A stretch of DNA of 64,000 bases from Zanthoxylum bungeanum (Eukaryota; Streptophyta; Magnoliopsida; Sapindales; Rutaceae): positions 372,001 through 436,000 of the forward strand of contig SKCR01006513.1 of NCBI GenBank assembly GCA_019454045.1. Direction: 5' to 3'. This document shows positions 1 through 8,240 of the stretch, piece by piece. Under the pieces are notes generated by a model. That model was not told the DNA's origin. It searched no databases and saw nothing but the letters and a program-made list of their open reading frames with translations. Made by a program: the position numbers and the translations under genes. The stretch's first letter is position 1; every line of letters begins with the position of its first letter.

Positions 1-775
1 TGCGAAGACACAAACCTGGTAACTCAATTGGGAGAAATGCCACTTCATGGTTCAGGAAGGCATTATTCTTGGACACCGGATCTCACAAAAGGGAATCGAG
101 GTAGACAAAGCAAAGATCGAGACAATTAAAAAACTACCTCCACCAACAACTATCAAAGGGATTCGGAGTTTTCTTGGACATGCAGGTTTTTACAGGAGAT
201 TTAACAAAGACTTTTCCAAGATTGCAAAACCTCTTTGCAATCTTCTGGAGAAGGATGTGTCTTTCAACTTCACCAAAGAATGCCATGAAGCTTTTGAAAT
301 CTTGAAACAGAAGTTGGTCTCTGCTCCTATCATAGTAGCACCAGACTGGACCCTTCCATTTGACGTGATATGCGATGCTAGTGATTTTACTATAGGTGCA
401 GTTTTGGGACAACGCAAAGCAAAGATTTTCCACACCATTTATTACTCCAGCAGGACTCTGAATGAAGCTCAGCTCAACAACACAACCACTGAAAATGAGT
501 TGCTTACAGTTGTGTTTGCTTTTGACAAATTCCGCTCTTATCTACTGGGTCCCAAAGTGGTGGTCTACACAGATCATTCAGTAATCAAATATCTGATCGC
601 GAAGAAAGATGTTAAGCCCAGACTGATCCGTTGGATACTTCTTCTGCAAGAATTCGACGTAGAGATTCGAGACAGGAAAGGGACAGAAAACCAAGTGGCA
701 GATCATTTATCGAGGCTCAAGAATGGAGAAACAGCTGGCAAAGAACTTTCAATCAAAGAAACTTTTCCAGATTAA
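1..775 (+). pseudogene. Athila pol: reverse transcriptase C-terminus and RNase H (partial, frameshifted)
   Basis: This is the RT thumb/connection and RNase H part of a Gypsy Pol polyprotein, which makes cDNA and degrades the RNA template. The long frame is 47-775, but RT homology starts upstream at base 1 (CEDTNLV) and is joined to it by one extra base near position 22, so the N-terminal side is frameshifted. Visible motifs are [20 protein letters not shown], RNase H acidic residues in [22 protein letters not shown] and [12 protein letters not shown], and the closing [10 protein letters not shown]. The YxDD-bearing palm domain lies left of the window. The frame ends at a stop at 773-775, where the intact family reads on into integrase. 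Confidence 0.9.
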
Positions 776-2060
776 CAGCTATTTGCCATGAAACAGTAGG
801 AAGTTCCTTGGTATGCTGACTATGTCAACTACATTGTGTCAGGAAAATGGCCGTTGGAATGGACAACTCAGCAACGGAAGAAGTTTTTCAAAGAAGTCAA
901 GCACTATGTTTGGGATGAGCCGTACCTGTTCAAACGTTGTGCTGATCAATTATTGAGACAATGCATTCCACATGAGGAGGTCAACGGTGTTTTGTAGCAC
1001 TGTCATTCATCACCATATGGCGGACATTTCAGTGGGGACAAAACTGCAGCAAAAGTTTTACAATCAGGTTTGTTCTGGCCTACTCTTTTTAAAGTTGCTT
1101 ACTTGTTTTCTCTTCAATGTGACAGGTGCCAGAGAAGGGAATATTTCAAGAAGAAATGAAGGACCGTTGCAAAATATTCTGGAAGTCAAGATATTTGATG
1201 TATGGGGAATTGATTTCATGGGACCCTTTATACCATCATTCGGAAATCTGTACATCCTGGTTGCTGTAGACTACATCTCCAAAGGGGTTGAAGCAATTGC
1301 ACTGCCATCCAATGATTCAAAATTGGTTATCAAATTCCTAAAAAAGAACATTTTCACTCGGTTCGGAACACCTCATGCAATTATCAGTGATAGTGGCACA
1401 CATTTCTGCAACAGATATTTTGATGCACTCCTATCAAAATACGGAGTTACTCATAAGGTTGCCACTGCTTACCATCCATAGTCAAATGGACAGGTTGAAG
1501 TTTCAAACAGGGAAATCAAAAGAATCTTGGAGAGAACCGTTGGAACAACAAGGAGGGACTGGTCTACAAAACTCAATGACGCATTATGGGCCTACAAGAC
1601 AGCTTACAAGACACCCATTGGTATGTCACCATATCGATTGGTGTTTGGGACAGCATGCCACCTGCCAGTTGAACTTGAACACAAGGCGTACTGGGCACTG
1701 AAGAAGTTGAATCTTGATCCACAAGCTGCAGGAGAGAAAAGACTTCACCAACTGAATGAATTGGAGGAATTTCGCCTACAGGCCTATGAGAATGCCAAAT
1801 TGTACAAAGAAAAGACCGAGAAATGGCATGACCGAAAAATAGTGCACAGACAGTTGGAACCAAGGCAACAAGTGTTGTTATACAACTCGAGGTTGAAACT
1901 TTTCCCTGGAAAGTTGAAATCAATGTGGTCAGGTCCATTTGTGATCACTCAGGTTCTACCATATGGAGCTGTTCAGTTATTGGATCCCAATACCAATAAT
2001 ACATTCAAAGTTAACAGTCAGCGTGTCAAGCACTACTGGGGAGAATCATTTGAGCGATAA
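776..2060 (+). pseudogene. Athila pol: integrase (zinc finger, DDE core, C-terminal domain), broken
   Basis: Integrase inserts the retrotransposon cDNA into the host genome. An HHCC zinc finger is read from about 998 ([10 protein letters not shown] ... CDRCQRR) in one frame. The catalytic core follows in another frame from about 1185. The core carries D in WGIDFMGPF (1212), D in ISDSGTHF (1389) and E in [11 protein letters not shown] (1497). The last two are 35 residues apart, the expected D,D(35)E spacing. Breaks: a stop near 800, a stop at 995-997 just before the zinc finger, a frameshift at about 1135-1185, and TAG at 1479-1481 where the family has Gln. The C-terminal domain ([20 protein letters not shown]) is open to the natural stop at 2058-2060. 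Confidence 0.9.
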
Positions 2061-2107
2061 AAAGAAAGTGTCACACTTTCAGATCCATCATAATGTTCGG
2101 GCAGTCA

Positions 2108-2156
2108 CGTCTAGCTGACGACTTTAAACTTAGCGCTAGCAGGGAGGCAACCCATG
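2108..2156 (+). other. Conserved Athila post-pol non-coding element
   Basis: About 50 bases after the pol stop there is a block with the self-complementary octamer TAGCGCTA (2131-2138) followed by GGGAGGCAACCC (2142-2153). A block of this form, an AGCGCT-like palindrome and then GGGAGGCAACCCA, is from memory a recurring landmark just after pol in many plant Athila elements. Its function is not known to me. A role in RNA structure, splicing or translation of the downstream ORF is only a guess. Confidence 0.55.
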
Positions 2157-2233
2157 CAATCTTTGTGTATAAATTGTGATTTGGTGTGATTTAATTTTTT
2201 GTGTTTAGTTTTTGCAGATGTAGTCATTACAAG

Positions 2234-2782
2234 ATGGAAGAAGTTCTCGCAAATCTTCACAGGCAATTTCCTTCTCTCCCTCAAAATTCTCTGATGAAAG
2301 TTTACAAAGCTCGCTTGGAACAAATAAGACTACTGACAATCCATGGTATTCCTAATGACATTCGTTGGGTAATCGAAGCACAGGTTCGATTAGCAGGTGA
2401 GTATTCTGATTCTTGTACTTCTTACTTGCCTGGTTTTGGAAGAAGCACCTATGCAAAGAAACGTAGAGCTAAGCAAATGGGTGTTTGTTTCAAATGTGCA
2501 CGATGGAATTGCAATACTCGTTTTCGTTCTTTAGGAATGGTGTCTGATAATCGCGAAGACAAAATTAAATTCATTAGGGATGGCTTGAGTAAGGAGTCTT
2601 TAGATGACCTATCTTCGACTCTTGAGACGCATCCTAGTGGATATGTTCATATTGCTATTCGTAAATTACACACACAATTTTTAAAGGGAAGACAACAGTT
2701 AAGTCTCGGGAATCTGACTCAAAAAGACCCTGTTTTCCAATTTATAAGAAAATTAGATAGGAAGTTTGTCCCTGACGCATAG
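2234..2782 (+). CDS. Accessory ORF: basic cysteine protein, possibly viral-type nucleic-acid-binding (CRP/NABP-like)
   Basis: The ORF is intact: 182 aa from the Met at 2234. An in-frame Met at 2201 would add 11 residues, but it lies upstream of a good splice acceptor (TTTTTGCAG, ending 2217), so 2234 is preferred. Residues 68-82 form a strongly basic patch (GRSTYAKKRRAK), directly followed by C85-x2-C88-x4-C93. After that come a charged stretch (DNREDKIKFIRDG, about 105-117) and a basic C-terminus. The order GRS-x-YA-basic-RRA, then CxxC, then a short FI-x-x-G segment resembles the cysteine-rich nucleic-acid-binding proteins of carlaviruses, some of which suppress RNA silencing. A complete four-ligand zinc finger is not evident. 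It sits in the env-like slot of the Athila element. The family assignment is from memory and tentative. Confidence 0.45.
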   Translation: MEEVLANLHRQFPSLPQNSLMKVYKARLEQIRLLTIHGIPNDIRWVIEAQVRLAGEYSDSCTSYLPGFGRSTYAKKRRAKQMGVCFKCARWNCNTRFRSLGMVSDNREDKIKFIRDGLSKESLDDLSSTLETHPSGYVHIAIRKLHTQFLKGRQQLSLGNLTQKDPVFQFIRKLDRKFVPDA

Positions 2783-3035
2783 ACGTCAATCAAGCCTATA
2801 AGTTTCTTGTACATATTATATCTCTTTATCTTTTCCTAATAATTATGATTTGTTTTGTTGTTTTCTTTTATTTTCTCCGACAGGATCCATATCTTTTTGA
2901 CTATCACGATTTATTTTACTGTTTAACTAATAATTGTCATTTGGCAGGTACTAGTGCTATTATTTTTACTCACCCTTTTCAGGTATTATAAATTCAACTA
3001 ATCATTGCACTTTTGAAAGACATCCAGAGTAAAAC

Positions 3036-3689
3036 ATGGAAGCCACTTCAAGAAGACGGGTTGAAAACATCTGTTTGTTTTGCGGAACTAGTGTTGGTGT
3101 TAAATCACAATACATAGAAGCAGCACATGAATTGGGTCGAGTCTTAGCTGCAAGGAATATGTACTTAGTATATGACGGAGGCAATCTTGGACTTATGGGG
3201 ATCGTTTCAAAGGCTGTACAGGAAGGAGGCAGTCAAGTCTTGTGAATCATTCCAAAACCCTTGGCGGAGGCGAATCTTATTGGACCATCAAAGGGAGAAG
3301 AACTAATTATGCCAGGTATGTCTTAACGACTGGTAGAAATGATTAACCGTGCTGATGCTTTTATTGCTTTGCCAGGTGGCTTGGGCACATTGGAGGAAAT
3401 TTTTATAGTGCTATCTTGGGCGAACTTAAACATACACCAGAAACCGATTGGGCTGTTTAATGTTGAAGGATTTTATGATTTTCTTTGTGTATTTCTTGAT
3501 GATGCCCGAAGAAACGGGTTCGTAACAAAACCTATGAAGAAACTCCTCTTTACTGCCAGAACTGCCCCGGATCTAATTGACCAAATATTAGCCTTTGAAC
3601 CACAAATTGACCCTATCCTTTCAAAGATAAACTGGTCCGAGAATGATCGTGGTAAGAAGCGTCGGATTAATCTGGATCTTAACCTTTAA
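3036..3689 (+). pseudogene. LOG: Intronless LOG-type cytokinin riboside 5'-monophosphate phosphoribohydrolase copy, two stops
   Basis: LOG enzymes release active cytokinin bases from their riboside monophosphates in the cytosol. The copy spans 217 codons in one frame, the usual family length. It shows CLFCGTS (residues 14-19), VYDGGNLGLMG (45-55) and the signature PGGLGTLEE (113-121), followed by a typical C-terminal half. Two in-frame stops break it: TGA at 3243 (codon 70, normally Gly) and TAA at 3324 (codon 97, probably Gln). The phosphate-binding YGGG motif reads YDGG. There is no intron, although plant LOG genes have several, so this is a cDNA-derived copy. The last five residues, LDLNL, match the LxLxL (EAR) repression motif. 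It lies between Athila pol and the PPT; I see no poly(A) tail or flanking duplication of its own. Confidence 0.88.
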
Positions 3690-3775
3690 TTTTCCTGTAT
3701 AGTTTCAGCTAATCAGGTACTATCTTCTAAACTCTTTTTCTACTGTTTAAGACATGGGAGACAATGTCTCATTTA

Positions 3776-3792
3776 GGTTTGGGGGAGGAAAT
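3776..3792 (+). other. Polypurine tract of the Athila element
   Basis: The run GGTTTGGGGGAGGAAA lies just downstream of a small GACAT..ATGTC inverted repeat (about 3752-3769). This is the usual Athila arrangement for the plus-strand primer next to the 3' LTR, and it is only about 85 bp after the LOG copy. Confidence 0.65.
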
Positions 3793-3796
3793 TAGT

Positions 3797-6054
3797 TGAT
3801 TAGTATCTTGTTTTTAGTTTGAGTGATGTTTTTATTTTTAGTTCAAAATTTTTCAAAAATACAAAAAAATTGAAAAAATTACAAAAATAATTTGTGTTTT
3901 TGTGCTTGTATTTTGACTAAGAAGGTGAAATTGGTGTATGAGATAGCCGAGTAAGGAGTTTGCACTCCTGAGACGTATTTCAAACCTATTTCGAAACAAG
4001 TTAATTTTTATTTATTTCCTTTTGAATCACTTAATTTGTAAATTCTCCATAAAACTGACTAAAATGGATCTTCATATGCTCAGTTGGCAGGTATTATCAA
4101 TATGCATAGTAACATACGGACATGAGCTGTATTTGACAAGTTTGTAATATTCAGTGCTCTAGTTTAATTGGAGAAAGCATCTCAAAAAAAGTGATGGAGT
4201 AAAAAAAAAAATCTGATATCGGATTGGGCATAACTTTTTACTCCGATATCGGATTGAGCTGATTCAAGTTCCAGATTAAAGAAAACTCAAAGATCTACAA
4301 CTTGAAAGATAAAATATTTTCGAATTCTGAAGATTTCATGACCGAAATTGATGAACTATACAGAAGTTTGGGGGTGTGTGAAATTATTAAAGTCATTATC
4401 AATCATGTTCAAAGCAAAATATAAATTAATAAATAATTAATAAAAATTATCAAATCATCACCAAACAAGATAAGCAATTGGTGGAGCAATTATGGATTTG
4501 GTAGAGTAATTAGGGAGAAATTAATAATGGATGGTTTGGGTGTAGAATTTGATGGATGATTTGATGGAGGCAAAATTTTGCCTATAAATACCAAGCCATT
4601 TCATTTATTACTTTCTTCTTTGAAATTTCCTAAGGAATATAAATAAAAGAATGTATCTTGTTTATTTATTTATAGCTTTCAGTAATTAATTTCTGCTTTC
4701 GCACTTTATTTTCTTTACTTTTTAGTTTTTACTTTCCGCAATTTACTTTTACGCACAATCATTTCCTTTCTTTACTTTTGCAGTTTTTATTTTCAAGCAA
4801 TGAGGAGGTAATTCTCCTTTGCTGGGGTGAAAGGTAAGCTTATTATTGCTATTTAGATTAATCTCCTATAATTTAATATATTCACTATTTAAAATTTGAC
4901 TTAACAATGATACCGCTATATTAGCCGGTTGGTAATCATTTTAATCTGGTTAAAACTGACTAAATAAGGATACCGCCAGATTGGTCGGTTGGTAATTAAA
5001 GTTTCTTACCGCCTAAATGGCAGGTTTATTTTGGTTCCGCCTATATGGCTGGATTATGGACAATTATTGTTACCGCCTTAATGGCTGGTTGGACTTAATT
5101 TGACTTAATTAGGTTACCGCCTATATGGCTGGTTGGTAAATTATCACAAGTTTATATGTTATATTTATGGGAGATATCTAAATAGTAAATAGTAGAAGTT
5201 AATTCATTTTACCTTAGCATTAATTTATTGTATTTACTTTTCAGCTTTTACCTTACCGCAATTACTTTTCAGCATTTTAATTTTATGTCTTTTATTTCAT
5301 TAGCCCTAGTTATGTGTCGTAACTAAGTTAGATATCTAGGGTTGTGATGAAATCCAATATTACCGGTTTATAAGGGGTTAAATTATAGTTTGGGTAATAT
5401 AAAGATTTATTTATTGAGTCTTAATTTTAATACTTTTTAATTAACTGGCCATTAATAAAATTGATTAGGTAAACTGAAAATGAACTTGGAAAAGGTATTT
5501 TGTGTTTAAGACCTTAGACTCAATAGCCCACGATCTTCCTTGAGGATAGATAACCTTTAATAGATTTCCTTACAGGATAAGAATATACCTGTCGGGCGGG
5601 GGGGTAGCCATAATTGGAATTTAATCTTAATGAATCTAGGTAATTTGGTTGACATAGACATATGGTTCAATTGGATTATACTAGGTATTTGTAATTGACC
5701 ATCGGAAGAGGCTGTTATATAATTTAGTGTTCCAGGTTAATAAATCAATATATTACCCAATAATAAGATAACCACATCATCTTTTAAATAATATTGGAAT
5801 AAATCACAACCCTGGATAGTTTTATAAATTTTGAATTTTTTTTCAGTATTCTTTTGCACAATTTTATTTACTTGTTTTTAAATTTAGAATCATCGCCATT
5901 TTCAAATCAAATCAAACAATATGTTAGATACCAGTAATCGTTTAGCCTCAGTTAAATTAATAAATTAGGTACTAAGTCCTCGTGGGATCGATACTTTTTA
6001 TACTACTTGAACGATACGTGCGCTTACGTTATATGTGTGTGTAAGCACCGATCA
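3797..6054 (+). repeat. Probable 3' LTR of the Athila element
   Basis: The segment starts TGATTAG four bases after the polypurine tract and ends CCGATCA, giving TGAT..ATCA ends. Near the end is the block GGGATCGATACTTTTTATACTACTTGA-like, followed by a GCGCTTACG segment, which is common at Athila LTR ends. The 5' LTR is outside the window, so the borders cannot be verified. It has no convincing ORF. It contains a six-fold repeat (separate entry) and a few AT-rich stretches. Confidence 0.5.
4905..5140 (+). repeat. Six-copy degenerate repeat inside the Athila LTR
   Basis: The motif TACCGCCTATATGGCTGGTT recurs six times in degenerate form at about 4909, 4969, 5007, 5036, 5070 and 5115. Spacing is irregular (29-60 bp). 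The copies share ACCGCC-N5-GGC-GGTTGG. Confidence 0.75.
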
Positions 6055-6305
6055 TCTACAAATAAAAACCTAAAAGCCATAGACCTCAGCCTTCCACACA
6101 GCAAACAAAAACACTAAATGTCACAGAATGCCATATGCCCTTTGCTCAATGCCTCAAGCCTTCAATGTCCCACATCGCCGAACAACCACACACCTTACAC
6201 ATCAACAGAAGCAGCCATCACGCCCTAAATAAACCATTCACGAAGCAGCCTTAAAATCACGTACAGTCTCTAACAGCCCCTCCAAAACTACCGCATATTG
6301 GACCC
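6055..6305. other. Non-coding flank between Athila LTR and Copia-1; left TSD at its end
   Basis: This is C- and A-rich sequence with no ORF or recognised element. Its last five bases (6301-6305, GACCC) are the left target-site duplication of Copia-1. The sequence continues after Copia-1 at 16390 with a similar C-rich composition. Confidence 0.6.
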
Positions 6306-8239
6306 TGTTAGACAATTATGACCCATAGCGTCACTGTTGTAAAAGACATTGTGTTTGTACAAAATTGACTATGTAATATTGAAATTGCCTTTTATCATTT
6401 CGTAATTTATTTACTATGGTTATAAATGGTAAAAAGTCCATATGATTGTTCCGGATTGAGATGATATGAGACAGTATCAATCCATAAAGGTTTAATCATT
6501 AAATATCCCTAGTCGTAGTATTATCGAGACTGGACATCGATAATGCGGAATAGACTAGTATTGCACTTATGCGCGTTGTGAGGGCATAACGGCACAGTTC
6601 TCATATGTTTAAGTATAGGATACTTTTGCAAGTGCGATAGGAGGAGGTTGTGTTTTACCGATGGTACGGAAAACAGCTTCGCTCCGGATAGACCCCGCGG
6701 AATCCCATTGGTAGTATGTATATGTGTCTATGGGAGTCCGCGTCAGGGTAGATGTATTTGGTCTTAACCTGAGACTTACATCGCTAATACTTGCGACAAT
6801 CGGTAACTTTAGTTTTTGATCGTCCAGGGCTTTAACAGGTTCTGTGTACGCCTCTATTGGGTTTATCGAGAATCGTAGTGTATTGGATGTGATGTCAAGA
6901 AGGAAGTATCACTCCAGACATATGGAGATGATGATCACGCAGGGATTCATAACTCTTTCTCTATTGTGTTGCAACCATCGGGATAATGTGACAAGGTCAT
7001 GATTATCCGATTCAAAGAGACTAGTTGTTTGATATCCGATATGTGCTTCGTACGGGGCAGACACTATTCCAGCCCCAGGCCTAGCACGTGACATCTGATA
7101 CTGGATCGAATACGAGATACTAGGTATTCTACGTCTGACATAGATTATATATTCCAGTAAGAATATTTCTGGAGAATGGGTAGGCCGTGGTGCTTGCTAG
7201 AAGCAACCATGTCTTGTAAATCGGTAAGCACGTAGTCGAGGTACTCACTTTATCGGATAGTCCGATTACCCGATTTACTGTCAACATATCCCGAGATCTC
7301 TTGGGTTGCTTCCCAAGGATTCACCGATGACAGTTGACTTACTTAAATGGAATTAATCTGGGATTAATTAAGAGAGAGAAAATTAATCTGGGATTAATAT
7401 GGGCTTTATTTAATCTGGGATTAAAAGTGTGCATAGTGGCGAAAGAACGCGATTAATTTGGAATTAATCGGTAAAATAAATTTAATAGTTAAATTTGATT
7501 TTTCTATTTAATTTATTTAAATGGGCTAAAATTAATATATCGGATATATTAAAATGGATTGGATTTCATTACGAGATTAAAGTCGGACTTTAATGCGAAC
7601 GAACGAATTAATTTAGAATTAGTTCATGAACGACGTTCGTAATATATTTGCGAGGTATCGTTATTTAATTGAATTAGATTTAATTATTTAGCGATGAAGG
7701 TTCGTTTAATCGGATATTAACGGAAACCGAGCCGCGGCAAATGCCCGTAAAGATATTTGAATTTCGATTCAAATATTTGGAGCCAAGTGTGGTAGGTGGT
7801 CCCACCACACAACTACCTTGTTTTTACTTTTTAGAAAACCATTTACCAAACCTACCAAGATTAGGGTAAAAGGTGAAAAGGTTTTACTAAAAGTGAAAAA
7901 CAAAAGGTATCTCTGCACACTTTTGCCAAGACATTTCATTAGATGAAAATTTGAAAACCCTAGACTTGGTCTTCCTTCCTTGGCCGAAACTCAACCCCTC
8001 TCCTCTCTTTGATTTGATTTTCAAATCATCAAAAGCTAGCACTTTGGAAGTGAACAAAGGTGATAGGGAAACTCCTCAAAAGCTTGGAATCATCCTAAAG
8101 CTTGGATCTTGGAGATCTTGGATCTCAAAATTTTTAAAAGCTCTAAAACTCATTGTAAGTATATTCCGCACCTTATAATGATCAAATCTTTTATTTTGCA
8201 TGCTTATTAGATCCTTATAATGTTCTAGGAACACTAACA
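6306..8239 (+). repeat. Copia-1 5' LTR
   Basis: Starts TGTTAG and ends CTAACA. It matches the 3' LTR at 14453-16384 apart from scattered substitutions and small indels (for example AGTTCC against GTTCC near the start). The U3-like middle contains repeated imperfect palindromes of the form TTAATCTGGGATTAA at about 7345-7420. Short ORFs inside are non-coding by-products shared by all copies. Confidence 0.95.
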
Positions 8240-8240
8240 A

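Larger units (their letters stand above)
1..6054 (+). mobile_element. Athila-type Ty3/Gypsy retrotransposon, 3' part (pol, cargo ORFs, PPT, 3' LTR)
   Basis: The window opens inside pol. In order one sees the RT C-terminus, RNase H, integrase, a conserved post-pol element, two accessory ORFs, a purine tract and a probable 3' LTR. The pol protein (for example [12 protein letters not shown] and VADHLSRL) and the non-coding block GGGAGGCAACCC after pol are typical of the Athila lineage. The element is coding-dead: pol has frameshifts and stops. The 5' half lies outside the window, so the target-site duplication cannot be checked. The LTR end is assigned from TG..CA ends only. Confidence 0.8.
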
